DNA of 64,000 bases from Alistipes communis (GTDB taxonomy: Bacteria > Bacteroidota > Bacteroidia > Bacteroidales > Rikenellaceae): assembly GCF_006542665.1 (NCBI RefSeq), contig NZ_AP019735.1, positions 1,178,001 through 1,242,000 of the forward strand. The letters are read 5' to 3'. Position 1 is the stretch's first letter. Every line of letters starts with the position of its first letter. Below the pieces are notes generated by a model. It was not told the origin of the DNA, did no database searches, and worked only from the letters and a program-made list of their open reading frames with translations. Below are positions 50,931 through 59,472 of this stretch, piece by piece. Made by a program: the position numbers and the translations under genes.

Positions 50931-52514
50931 TTATTCGTCCTTTCCGTCGAAGAAATAGGTCGCGTAGTTGTAGCCCGCACGATCGTAGACCTTGCGGAAC
51001 TGCCGCATGCGTCGGCTGAAATCCTCGAAATCCTTGCGGTCGTAGGCCCAGCCCGTCTCGGCGATCGCCGCCAGACGAGGCAGCAGCATGTGTTTCACCT
51101 GCCGGAAATCGGGAATGTACTCCGTCCAGAGGTTGCCCTGCACGCCGAGGATGTACTTACGTTCGTCGGGAGTCAGTTGTTCGTAGGGATCGAGCGCATA
51201 GACCTGCCGCATGGGCAGGTACTTCACCTGTCCCAGCGGCTCGAACTCCTGCTGCTGCGTCTGACGATAGTCCAGATAGCAGTGGGTGTTGGGCGCCATG
51301 ATGACCGTGTTGCCCGCCTTGGCTGCGGCGATTCCGCCCTTCGAACCGCGCCACGACATCACGGTGGCCGTTTTCGAGATTCCGCCCTGTAAGATCTCGT
51401 CCCAGCCAATGATGTTGCGGCCGTGGTCGTTCAGCCACTTCTCGATCCGCTGCATGAAATAACTCTGCAACTCCTCCTCGTTTTTCAGGCCGTTCTCCTT
51501 CATCCGCCGCTGGCAGAGCGGGCACTCCTTCCAGCGGGCCTTGGGGCACTCGTCGCCGCCGATATGGATGTATTTCGAGGGGAACAACTCGATCACCTCC
51601 GCGAGCACGTCCTGCAAGAATTCGAAGGTCGAGTCCTTGCCGGCGCAGAAAACATCCTTGCTGATGCCCCAGCGTGTCCAGACCTCGTAATTCTCGCCGC
51701 GGCAGCCGAGCCACGGGTAGGCGGTCAGCGCCCCCAGCCCGTGGCCGGGCATTTCGATTTCGGGAATCACCTCGATATGGCGTTCGGCGGCGTAGCGCAC
51801 GATCTCGCGAATCTGTTTCTGCGTATAATACCCGCCGTAGGGAATCCCGTCGTATTCGGTCGAAGTACGCAGATTGCCCACGAGCGTCTCCTTGCGGACG
51901 GAGCCCTTGCGTGCCAGGTCGGGATATTTCTTGATCTCGATACGCCAGCCCTGGTCGTCGGTCAGATGGAAATGGAACCGGTTGAGTTTATGCATGGCCA
52001 GAATGTCGATGAAGGCCTTCACATCCTCCACGGGCATGAAATGCCGGCAGACGTCGAGCATCGCGCCGCGATAGCCGAAATAGGGTTTGTCCTTCACCGT
52101 CACGGCCGGAACCGTCCCCTCGCCTTCGATCACCAGCTGGCGCAGGCTCTGCAAACCGTAGAGCACCCCTTTCGGCGAACCGCCGCGCACGTCGGCGCCC
52201 GCAGGCGTCACCCGCAGCACGTATTCCTCCTCGCCGAGCTCGGGATCGACCGCCAGGTCGATCTTCGCGCCGTCGGCCGCGGTCTTCACCTTGACGGCAC
52301 GCCCTGTGACCGGCTCGATCATCGCGGCGAAAAGTTCCCCCACGGAGCGCAACGAGGCGTCCCTGCCCACCGTGACGACGGTCGCGGCATCGACCGTGAA
52401 GGAGCCGTCGCCCATCTCGACGTTCAGCGGTTTGGGTACGATATTCACTTCGGGAGCCGCCCAGGCCGCCGCCCAGAGTCCCAATGCACACACAAGCACA
52501 AAAAGTCGTTTCAT
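50931..52514 (-). CDS. Beta-N-acetylhexosaminidase, GH20
   Basis: This secreted glycoside hydrolase of 527 residues has a signal peptide (LFVLVCALGLWAAAWA). A GH20b N-terminal domain comes first (VNIVPKPLNVEMGDGSF), then the catalytic barrel with KLNRFHFHLTDDQGWRIEIK and the catalytic Asp-Glu pair in HIGGDECPK near residues 321-322. It removes terminal N-acetylglucosamine or N-acetylgalactosamine from host or dietary glycans. A full promoter lies at 52648-52678. The gene diverges from an SGNH hydrolase. Confidence 0.95.
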   Translation of the reverse strand: MKRLFVLVCALGLWAAAWAAPEVNIVPKPLNVEMGDGSFTVDAATVVTVGRDASLRSVGELFAAMIEPVTGRAVKVKTAADGAKIDLAVDPELGEEEYVLRVTPAGADVRGGSPKGVLYGLQSLRQLVIEGEGTVPAVTVKDKPYFGYRGAMLDVCRHFMPVEDVKAFIDILAMHKLNRFHFHLTDDQGWRIEIKKYPDLARKGSVRKETLVGNLRTSTEYDGIPYGGYYTQKQIREIVRYAAERHIEVIPEIEMPGHGLGALTAYPWLGCRGENYEVWTRWGISKDVFCAGKDSTFEFLQDVLAEVIELFPSKYIHIGGDECPKARWKECPLCQRRMKENGLKNEEELQSYFMQRIEKWLNDHGRNIIGWDEILQGGISKTATVMSWRGSKGGIAAAKAGNTVIMAPNTHCYLDYRQTQQQEFEPLGQVKYLPMRQVYALDPYEQLTPDERKYILGVQGNLWTEYIPDFRQVKHMLLPRLAAIAETGWAYDRKDFEDFSRRMRQFRKVYDRAGYNYATYFFDGKDE

Positions 52515-52583
52515 ATTCGTTGAATTTTTCTTCGTTTAAATCAGCAGGTCAGCAAGCATCGAATTTCCTTCTTCGTTTTCTCG

Positions 52584-52624
52584 CCCCGGCACAGCCCGAA
52601 CAAGTTCGGCTCTGCGCTCGGCTT
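52584..52624. repeat. 41-bp repeat with covarying hairpin, copy 1
   Basis: It shares CCCCGGC...TCTGC..CTCGGCTT with copy 2 (52757-52796). The central hairpin here is CCGAAC-AA-GTTCGG, whereas copy 2 has CCAAAT-AA-ATTTGG, so paired bases changed together. It lies in the leader side of the GH20 promoter. Confidence 0.65.
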
Positions 52625-52647
52625 GACGAGAAGTTTCATAAGTCGAA

Positions 52648-52678
52648 CAAAGATAGCTTTTTTCCGCCAGCGGACAAA
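52648..52678 (-). promoter_or_regulatory. Promoter of GH20 gene
   Basis: On the minus strand TTTG (52675-52678) is followed after 19 nt by TATCTTTG (52648-52655), a full consensus match. The leader to the start codon is about 130 nt and contains repeat copy 1. Confidence 0.75.
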
Positions 52679-52756
52679 GAGGGAGGAAAAAATTCCGCAC
52701 CGGACGTCCGCAATTCGCCGCGAAATCCCGCCGTCGGCTTCGCCTTAGATACTCCG

Positions 52757-52796
52757 CCCCGGCAAAACCAAATAAATTTGGTTCTGCTCTCGGCTT
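52757..52796. repeat. 40-bp repeat with covarying hairpin, copy 2
   Basis: Related to copy 1 at 52584-52624, with compensatory changes in the hairpin arms. Its ATTTGG arm supplies the TTTG minus-33 box of the promoter of the SGNH hydrolase gene. Confidence 0.65.
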
Positions 52797-52808
52797 TTCC
52801 TATCTTTG
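52777..52808 (+). promoter_or_regulatory. Promoter of SGNH hydrolase gene
   Basis: TTTG (52777-52780), 20 nt, then TATCTTTG (52801-52808) fits the consensus. The start codon follows 32 nt later. Confidence 0.8.
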
Positions 52809-52840
52809 TATCGACGAAAAAACTAACCAATCTTCCGGAT

Positions 52841-53932
52841 ATGAAAAACTTCCTGTTCTCGCTCGGCGCGCTGCTCTGCGTGCTCTGCATCGGCCCGGCA
52901 TCGGCTGCCGAAAAACCCGAACCGAACTACGTCGACGCCGCGACGCTCACGCTCGTGAACAAGCCTCATGCGACGAAGCAACCCTTCCACCGCGTCGAGG
53001 TGGCCGACTATCCCGATCTGTCGAAGACCGTGCGGCTCTATTACACCTATTCGACCGGCGTGGCCGTGGTCTTCCGCACCGACAGCCGCACGATCTCCGC
53101 CCGCTGGACGACGACCGACCGCAAACCCAGTACCCACATGACGGGGCTCTCGCAGAAGGGAATGGACCTCTACATCAAGCGCGACGGCGAGTGGGTCTTC
53201 GCCGGCATCGCCCGTCCCGGTCTGGGAGCCGACCACAAGGCCACCCTCGTCGAGCACATGGACGGCACCGAGAAGGAGTGCCTGCTCTACCTGCCGCTGT
53301 TCGACGAGGTGAAAACGCTCGAAATCGGCGTCGACGCCGGCGCCCGCATCGAAGCCGCACCCAATCCCTTCCGCCACCGGATCGTGGTGATCGGTTCGAG
53401 CATCACCCACGGTACGGGACTCAGCCGTCCGGGCATGGCATATCCTGCACAACTCGAACGTGCGACGGGCTTCGAGTTCGTCAATCTGGGCGCCAGCGGC
53501 CAGTGCAAGATGGAACAGTTCTTCGCCCATGTAGCCGCAGCGTGCGAGGCCGACGCCTTCCTCTTCGACAGCTTCTCCAACCCTTCGGCACAGCAGATCG
53601 AGGAGCGTCTCGAACCCTTCGTAGCGACGATACGCGCCGCACATCCCACGACGCCGCTGATCTTTCTGCAAACCGAGGTGCGCGAAAGCCGCAATTTCAA
53701 CGACAAGATCCGCAAGTTCGAGGACGACAAACGCGCTGCGTCCGAAGCGGGGATGCAACGTCTGCTCAAACAGGACAAGAACATCTATTTCCTCAATCCG
53801 GGGATGCCGCTGGGCGACGACCACGATGCGACCGTCGACGGCGTACATCCCTCCGATCTGGGTCACGGCCGTATTCTGGAAGTGATCCGGCCGCAGATCG
53901 TCAAGATCCTCAAAAAACACGACATCCGCTGA
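52841..53932 (+). CDS. Secreted SGNH/GDSL hydrolase
   Basis: This 363-residue exported esterase-like protein starts MKNFLFSLGALLCVLCIGPA with a signal peptide. An N-terminal beta-sandwich-like domain (VRLYYTYSTGVAVVFRTDSR) precedes the SGNH domain. Block I is VVIGSSITHGTG (Ser near 186), then NLGASGQCKMEQ, and the last block is DGVHPSDLGH with Asp near 332 and His near 335. Such two-domain proteins remove acyl groups from glycans. The divergent arrangement with the GH20 gene suggests a shared role in glycan breakdown; the substrate is unknown. Confidence 0.9.
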   Translation: MKNFLFSLGALLCVLCIGPASAAEKPEPNYVDAATLTLVNKPHATKQPFHRVEVADYPDLSKTVRLYYTYSTGVAVVFRTDSRTISARWTTTDRKPSTHMTGLSQKGMDLYIKRDGEWVFAGIARPGLGADHKATLVEHMDGTEKECLLYLPLFDEVKTLEIGVDAGARIEAAPNPFRHRIVVIGSSITHGTGLSRPGMAYPAQLERATGFEFVNLGASGQCKMEQFFAHVAAACEADAFLFDSFSNPSAQQIEERLEPFVATIRAAHPTTPLIFLQTEVRESRNFNDKIRKFEDDKRAASEAGMQRLLKQDKNIYFLNPGMPLGDDHDATVDGVHPSDLGHGRILEVIRPQIVKILKKHDIR

Positions 53933-53947
53933 TTCCGCCGAAATACG

Positions 53948-53983
53948 AAAAAAAGCTGCAACGCGTTGTGTTGCAGCTTTTTT
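53948..53983. terminator. Bidirectional terminator
   Basis: AAAAAAGCTGCAAC and its exact complement flank a 7-nt loop, with A and T runs at the ends, between the convergent SGNH and GDPD-like genes. Confidence 0.92.
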
Positions 53984-54122
53984 ATTCCCCAGTAGAAACC
54001 GTGTAACCGGCGACTGTCCCGAACAGACCTTTCCTTCCTGCGTTTCCCGTCCGATCCGCAAACAGCAAAGACTTTGACACGGCAAAAGGACGGCCGGAAC
54101 GGAGGCGCGGTCGGACAGAAAG

Positions 54123-54911
54123 TCATCGACCGCCAATCGATTCCGGATCGTCGGTCACGATGAAATCGACGCCATAGGCCCGCATCGCGGCGGCATCCCC
54201 GGCCGAATTGACATCCCAGACCACGATCCGCCGGCCGCCTTTGTGCAACCGCTTCACGTCGGATTTCGATCCGACACGCATCCGGTGCAGAAACAGCCCC
54301 CGCACACCGCCCCTGCCCGTCCCTTCCGGCGACAAGCCGCAGAGGGGGACTTTGGACGATCTGCCGCCGTAACGCGCGAACACCTCCGCATCGTCCGCGA
54401 TCAGCCAGACATCCCCCTGCCGGAACCCGGCTCCATAGGCCGTCCGCAATGCGGTTTCGGCCAGTGCGCAGCAACCGCACGATGCATCGGCCGCAGCGAA
54501 CGCCCCGCACGTCGCAGCGTCGGCACGCCGCAGGATCAACTCCCGTTCGGCACGCTCCTCCTCCGAAAGCGGCTCCGCCGCGGACGGGCAAAGTTCCAAA
54601 AAGAGGCGAAGATCCCGACCCCGCCACTGCCGCACGACGTCGTCCAGCCTCGGAACTCCTCGTGCCGCCAGTTCGTCCGCCGACAGCGCCGCCACCCGTT
54701 CGCCCGTCGGAAGCTGTGCATCGTAGCCGCAGACCGCCACGCCGTCGCATGACAGCCGGACGGGAAGGCAGATGCCGTAAGCCTCTTCGGGCACGGATCG
54801 GCCGGCGGCAGGACGGACGATCACCTTCGTGCGGGCGCCCAAAACGGGTTCACCCTGCACCGTAAGGAGCAGGGTGAACAGAACGAACAGGATCCGTGCC
54901 GGCGATCGCAT
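54123..54911 (-). CDS. Glycerophosphodiester phosphodiesterase-like exported protein
   Basis: This 262-residue protein begins with a signal sequence (ILFVLFTLLLTVQGEPVLG). Segments resembling the GDPD barrel are DLRLFLELCP (for the metal-binding E-L-K strand, here E-L-C) and the C-terminal RIVVWDVNSAGDAAAMRAYG, VDFIVTDDPES, which is the typical end of GDPD domains. The usual N-terminal H-R-G motif is not visible, so enzymatic activity is doubtful and it may be a degenerate relative. It lies 10 bp downstream of the alpha-oxoamine synthase gene. Confidence 0.65.
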   Translation of the reverse strand: MRSPARILFVLFTLLLTVQGEPVLGARTKVIVRPAAGRSVPEEAYGICLPVRLSCDGVAVCGYDAQLPTGERVAALSADELAARGVPRLDDVVRQWRGRDLRLFLELCPSAAEPLSEEERAERELILRRADAATCGAFAAADASCGCCALAETALRTAYGAGFRQGDVWLIADDAEVFARYGGRSSKVPLCGLSPEGTGRGGVRGLFLHRMRVGSKSDVKRLHKGGRRIVVWDVNSAGDAAAMRAYGVDFIVTDDPESIGGR

Positions 54912-54921
54912 GGCCCGGAGA

Positions 54922-56190
54922 TTAAAGTTCCTGAGCGAAACCTTCGGGAATGGGTTTGTCGCGGTAGAAGCCCGATTCGAGCTTGTCGCGCACCGACTTG
55001 AAGGCTTCGATCGTATAGTTCACGTCTTCCAGCGTATGGGCCGCCGTCGGGATGACGCGCAGGATGATCTCGCCGCGCGGAATCACGGGATAGACCACGA
55101 TCGAGCAGAAGAGATTGTGGTTTTCACGCAGGTCGACGATCAGGTTGGTCGCCTCCGTCACGCCGCCCTTCATGTAGACGGGCGTCACGGGCGAATTGGT
55201 CGGACCGATGTCGAATCCGTTCTTTTTCAGACCGCCCTGCAACGCGCGGGTGATCTCCCACAGTTTCTCCTGATATTCGGGATGCTTACGGATCAGATCG
55301 AGACGCTTCAACGCGCCGATGACCATCGGCATCGGGAGCGACTTGGCGTAGAGCTGCGAGCGCATGTTGTAACGCAACAGATAGATCAGCCATTTCGGCC
55401 CGCTGACGAAGGCACCGATGCCGGCCATCGACTTGGCGAAGGTGTTGAAGAGTACGTCCACGCCGTCCACCACGCCGTAGTGCGCCGCCGTACCGCGGCC
55501 GCCGGGACCCATCGTGCCGAATCCGTGGGCATCGTCCACCAGCAGACGGAACGGGAACTCCTTCTTCAACGCCACGATCTCGTCCAGTTTGCCGCAGTCG
55601 CCCTTCATGCCGAAGACGCCCTCGGTGATGACCAGCACGCCGCCGCCCTGCTGTTCAGCCAATTCGGTGGCGTGTTTCAGTTGCAGGCGCAACGACTCCA
55701 TGTCGTTGTGGGCGTACATGAACCGCTTGCCCTTGTACAGACGCAGACCGTCCATGATGCAGGCGTGCGCTTCGGCATCGTAAACCACCACGTCGAGCGC
55801 ACGCGGCGAGAGCAGGCAGTCGATGATCGAGATCATGCCCTGATAGCCGAAATTGAGCAGGAAGGCGTCCTCCTTGCCTACGAAGGCGGCCAGCTCGCGT
55901 TCCAGCTGCTCGTGATACTTGGTCTGGCCGCTCATCATGCGGGCACCCATCGGAGCCGCCATGCCGAACTCGGCCGCGCCCCTGGCATCGGCTTCGCGCA
56001 CCTCCGGATGATTGGCGAGGCCCAGATAGTTATTCAGACTCCAATTGAGCATCATCTTCCCGCGGAAACGCATGTGCGGCCCCAGTTCTCCTTCGAGCTT
56101 CGGAAAAGCGAAATAACCGTGTGCCACCCGCATGTACTGACCGATCGGGCCGCCCGCATTTTTTTCGAGACGGGCAAAAATATCCACCAT
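54922..56190 (-). CDS. Alpha-oxoamine synthase family PLP enzyme
   Basis: This 422-residue PLP-dependent acyltransferase is of the family containing serine palmitoyltransferase, glycine C-acetyltransferase and 8-amino-7-oxononanoate synthase. Visible features are SLNNYLGLANHPEV, GARMMSGQTKYHEQLERELA, VDDAHGFGTMG and the PLP lysine in FNTFAKSMAG near residue 252. In Bacteroidota, members with this N-terminus are widespread; a role in sphingolipid or sulfonolipid base synthesis is possible, but amino acid degradation cannot be excluded. TACCTTTG at 56231-56238 is its probable minus-seven box. Confidence 0.85.
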   Translation of the reverse strand: MVDIFARLEKNAGGPIGQYMRVAHGYFAFPKLEGELGPHMRFRGKMMLNWSLNNYLGLANHPEVREADARGAAEFGMAAPMGARMMSGQTKYHEQLERELAAFVGKEDAFLLNFGYQGMISIIDCLLSPRALDVVVYDAEAHACIMDGLRLYKGKRFMYAHNDMESLRLQLKHATELAEQQGGGVLVITEGVFGMKGDCGKLDEIVALKKEFPFRLLVDDAHGFGTMGPGGRGTAAHYGVVDGVDVLFNTFAKSMAGIGAFVSGPKWLIYLLRYNMRSQLYAKSLPMPMVIGALKRLDLIRKHPEYQEKLWEITRALQGGLKKNGFDIGPTNSPVTPVYMKGGVTEATNLIVDLRENHNLFCSIVVYPVIPRGEIILRVIPTAAHTLEDVNYTIEAFKSVRDKLESGFYRDKPIPEGFAQEL

Positions 56191-56230
56191 ATCCTGTTTG
56201 AATTTTAGTTAGTCCCAATTTTTTGGTACA

Positions 56231-56238
56231 CAAAGGTA
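56231..56238 (-). promoter_or_regulatory. Minus-seven box for alpha-oxoamine synthase gene
   Basis: TACCTTTG on the minus strand, 40 nt upstream of the start codon. No TTTG at the expected distance, so the minus-33 element is weak. Confidence 0.5.
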
Positions 56239-56318
56239 TGAAAAACTCCTAAAAGGCAGGCTGCGAAACGCTTCTTTTTGGCATTCGCCGGCTCGAAATA
56301 CGCATTTATACTTACTAA

Positions 56319-56409
56319 GGTTCGGGAAAGCCCATCCGAAATCGCCGCTGTTGCCGGTTCCCGAACGGCGCCGTCGCAGCCTCCGGCCGCGGTTGCAAAT
56401 CCGACCCCA
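56319..56409. repeat. 91-bp direct repeat, copy 1
   Basis: Nearly identical to 56462-56552, differing at a handful of positions. It begins GGTTCGGGAAAGCCCATCCG. It is part of the gene-free 56239-56822 interval, which also has a CCCCTCCC/GGGAGGGG hairpin at 56417-56436. Open frames crossing the interval are by-products of its GC content. Confidence 0.85.
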
Positions 56410-56461
56410 CCCCAAACCCCTCCCTCAGGGGAGGGGCTTTATAGCCGCCGCCCCCCCCAAC

Positions 56462-56552
56462 GGTTCGGGAAAGCCCATCCGAAATCGCCGCTGCTGCCGG
56501 TTCCCGAACGGCACCGTCGCGGCCTCCGGCAACGGTTGCAAATCCGACCCCA
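56462..56552. repeat. 91-bp direct repeat, copy 2
   Basis: Second copy of the 56319 repeat in the same orientation, 52 bp downstream. The remaining sequence to 56822 shows no supported feature. Confidence 0.85.
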
Positions 56553-56822
56553 TTCGAAGCTCATCCCCGAGGGAAGGTCTTCGAATTCCGCTCACCCCGA
56601 ATCGAAGTCAGCAAGCAGGCACAAACGTTTGCACTTTACCGCGTCGACGCGACGAAAGCAAGGATGCGCTCCGCAACCGCGCAAATTCGAACCACCCTTC
56701 CACCGGAGCGCCGGTCGATCCGGGACTCTTCCCGACACGAACCGGAACACCCTTCACCGACAACAGCGACATTTATGCACGCCCGATGGCGATTCTTCGC
56801 TTTTAATTCTTAATTTTGTCGC

Positions 56823-57593
56823 ATGACATCGCTCTATCACGACATCATCTTCGGGCCGGTGCACTCGCGGCGGCTCGGTCTCTCGCTGGGCGTCAATCTG
56901 CTGCCCACCGAATCGAAACTCTGTTCGTTCGACTGCATCTACTGCGAATGCGGCTGGAACGCCGACCATCCCGGCCGGCGGCGGTTCAATCCGCGCGAAG
57001 AGGTGCGCCTTCAACTCGGCGCCGTACTGCGCCGCATGACGGCCGACGGAACCCCGCCCGACGTGATCACCTTCGCCGGCAACGGCGAACCTACGCTCCA
57101 CCCCGATTTCGAAGCGATCATCGACGACACGCTCGCCCTGCGCGACGAACTGTGCCCCTCGGCACGGGTTTCGGTACTGAGCAACGCCACGCAGATCCAC
57201 CGCGACGACGTGCGCCGCGCATTGCTGCGCGTCGACAACAACATCCTGAAACTCGACTCGGCGTTCGACGCCACCGTGCGCCGCATGAACAATCCGGCGG
57301 GCGACTACTCGGTCGCACGGACAGTCGAACTGATGAAACGTTTCGAAGGCCGCATGATCCTCCAAACGATGTTTCTTGCGGGCGAGATCGAAGGCGAACC
57401 GATCGACAACACCGCCGAACGGGAGGTGGAGGCATGGCTGCGGCTCGTGGAGGAGATCCGCCCGTCGAAAGTGATGGTCTACTCGCTCGACCGCGACACC
57501 CCGTGCCGGACGCTGCGCAAAATTCCCCGCGAGGAGCTGCAACGCATCGCCGCACGGGTCGAAGCGCTCGGCATCCCCTGTCCCGTAGCCTGA
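56823..57593 (+). CDS. Radical SAM protein
   Basis: This 256-residue radical SAM protein has the cluster motif CSFDCIYCECG (CX3CX2C) near residues 34-41, the SAM-binding ITFAGNGEPTLHPDF, and SVLSNATQIHRDDVR. The compact size and N-terminus (HDIIFGPVHSRRLGLSLGVN) match a common Bacteroidota family of unknown substrate. It stands 23 bp upstream of a metallophosphoesterase gene. Confidence 0.88.
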   Translation: MTSLYHDIIFGPVHSRRLGLSLGVNLLPTESKLCSFDCIYCECGWNADHPGRRRFNPREEVRLQLGAVLRRMTADGTPPDVITFAGNGEPTLHPDFEAIIDDTLALRDELCPSARVSVLSNATQIHRDDVRRALLRVDNNILKLDSAFDATVRRMNNPAGDYSVARTVELMKRFEGRMILQTMFLAGEIEGEPIDNTAEREVEAWLRLVEEIRPSKVMVYSLDRDTPCRTLRKIPREELQRIAARVEALGIPCPVA

Positions 57594-57616
57594 AACCCGT
57601 TTAAAACTTCCCGATA

Positions 57617-58690
57617 ATGAACCGAAAACTACTTCTCTGCTGCATGGCGGCGCTCGTCGCCTTCGCCGCTCAGGCGCAGGACCGCGCCGACCGTCAGGAA
57701 CTCACCGATCCCGATTCGTTCACCATGATCCTGCTGGGCGACCCGCAGGGCTATACCAAATACGACATCAACCAGCCGCTGTTCGACCTCTGCACGGCGT
57801 GGATCGCCGACAACGTCGACCACCTCAACATCAAGGCCGTGCTCTGCACGGGCGATCTGGTCGAACAGAACGAAAACATCGTTCTGAACCGCAAGATGCT
57901 CAACCAGACCAGCCGCGAGATGTGGGAAGCGGCCTCGCACGCATTGGCACGGCTCGACGGCAAGGTCCCCTACATCGTCTCGCCGGGCAACCACGACTAC
58001 GGATACCGCAAGGCCGAAAACAGCCGCACGTGTTTCCCCGATTACTTCCCCTTCGAACGCAATCCGGCGTGGCGCGACGTCTGCGTCGCGACGTATCCCA
58101 ACCGCAACGGCGCCATCTCGCTGGAAAACGCCGCCTTCGCCTTCGACGATCCGGCATGGGGCGGCCTGCTCGTCGTCACCACGGAGTTCCTGCCCCGCGA
58201 CGAAGTGCTCGACTGGGCGGCGGCGCTGATCGACAAGCCCGAATACCGCGACCGCAAGGTGATATTCATGACCCACGCCTTCCTGCACGAACGCTCCGCC
58301 AAACGGATCGAAAAGAACAGCTACGAACTCACCCCGGGCAACACCGGCGCCGAAATCTGGCGCAAACTGATCGAACCCTCCCCGAACATCCGTATGGTCG
58401 TCTGCGGCCACACGGGCAAGCCGGGCGACTACGAGGACGCCGTTGCCTACCGCGTCGACAAAAACCGCGCGGGACATGACGTCCACCAGATGATGTTCAA
58501 CGTCCAGATCCTCGGCGGCGGCTGGGAGGGCAACGGCGGCGACGGCTGGCTGCGCATCCTCGAATTCCTGCCCGACGGCCGGACGATCAAGGTGCGCACC
58601 TACTCGCCCCTGTTCGGCATCTCGTCGCTTACCAAACATCTGGCGCACCGCACCGGCACCTGCGACCGGTTCGACATGGTGATCGAATAA
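57617..58690 (+). CDS. Secreted metallophosphoesterase
   Basis: This 357-residue exported protein has a signal peptide (LLLCCMAALVAFAAQA) and calcineurin-type phosphoesterase motifs: LLGDPQGY, CTGDLVEQNE, SPGNHDYGY, MTHAFLH and VCGHTG. These form a two-metal site. The substrate is unknown. It lies between the radical SAM gene and another exported protein, on the same strand. Confidence 0.92.
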   Translation: MNRKLLLCCMAALVAFAAQAQDRADRQELTDPDSFTMILLGDPQGYTKYDINQPLFDLCTAWIADNVDHLNIKAVLCTGDLVEQNENIVLNRKMLNQTSREMWEAASHALARLDGKVPYIVSPGNHDYGYRKAENSRTCFPDYFPFERNPAWRDVCVATYPNRNGAISLENAAFAFDDPAWGGLLVVTTEFLPRDEVLDWAAALIDKPEYRDRKVIFMTHAFLHERSAKRIEKNSYELTPGNTGAEIWRKLIEPSPNIRMVVCGHTGKPGDYEDAVAYRVDKNRAGHDVHQMMFNVQILGGGWEGNGGDGWLRILEFLPDGRTIKVRTYSPLFGISSLTKHLAHRTGTCDRFDMVIE

Positions 58691-58723
58691 CTCCGGTCCG
58701 TACCGGAGCCACACCCTTCCGCC

Positions 58724-59425
58724 ATGAAATGCCTGCCGTTCGCCCTGACGCTCTTCGCCGTCCTCGCGGCGGTAAGCCCGTGCAGAGCCGACGGGGAGTT
58801 GCGCGCATTGCAGGACAGCGTCGTACAGTGGCTGGCCGCGCATCCCGACGACCTGCTCGCCGAAGCCTTCACGACGGCGTGGAGCGACGAGGCCGACGGC
58901 CGCGTCGAGGTACATCTGCTGCGTGCCGATTCGGCGATGAAGGCCCGCTTCCGCCGCTGCGTGCACGACAGCCGCCGGATCCGCCTCGCAGGATTCGATC
59001 CCGGCACCGTCCCCTATCCGCCCGCGCCCGAAGGCGGCACGGCACCCGCCGCACTCTTCTCCATGCACGCCGAATACGCCCTTTACCCCTGCGATGCCGA
59101 CACCGTGCGCCTCACGATCCGCAACGCCGGCCGGCAACGGCTCTGCTTCGGAACGGACTACGCCGTCTGCCGCCTGCACGGCGACCGCTGGGAACGGCTG
59201 CCCGACGGCGGCATGTGGCACTCCCTGCTGATCTGTCTCGAACCGGAGAACGGCGCCGCAGAACACCGTTTCACGGCCCGTCTGCACCCGCGCCTCTTTC
59301 CGGCCGCATTCGGCCGCTACCGCATCTGCAAACCGGTCTACACCGAACACCCCCGCCGCGACTATCTGTTGACAGCCGAGTTCACCGTCATGCCCTTCGT
59401 CCCCTTCACCCGTTTCGTCCGATAG
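58724..59425 (+). CDS. Exported hypothetical protein
   Basis: This 233-residue protein has a signal peptide (LPFALTLFAVLAAVSPCRA). The C-terminal half looks like an Ig-like beta-sandwich (YALYPCDADTVRLTIRNAGR and EHRFTARLHPRLFPAAFGRY), as in several Bacteroidota secreted proteins. No catalytic motif is visible. It follows the phosphoesterase by 33 bp and may be in the same operon. Confidence 0.8.
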   Translation: MKCLPFALTLFAVLAAVSPCRADGELRALQDSVVQWLAAHPDDLLAEAFTTAWSDEADGRVEVHLLRADSAMKARFRRCVHDSRRIRLAGFDPGTVPYPPAPEGGTAPAALFSMHAEYALYPCDADTVRLTIRNAGRQRLCFGTDYAVCRLHGDRWERLPDGGMWHSLLICLEPENGAAEHRFTARLHPRLFPAAFGRYRICKPVYTEHPRRDYLLTAEFTVMPFVPFTRFVR

Positions 59426-59472
59426 GAGTTTGCGGCGCGGATTTTGCACCTTCCCGCCGTAAATTTCCGATC

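Noticed and set aside
52823..54136. 437-codon minus-strand ORF
   Set aside because: Antisense to the SGNH hydrolase, which has promoter, signal peptide and catalytic blocks on the plus strand.
56278..56826. Overlapping plus-strand ORFs across the 91-bp repeats
   Set aside because: Low-complexity Pro/Arg-rich translations produced by repetitive GC-rich DNA in several frames.
57629..59449. 606-codon minus-strand ORF
   Set aside because: It is antisense to the metallophosphoesterase and exported hypothetical genes, both of which have signal peptides and, in the first case, catalytic motifs.
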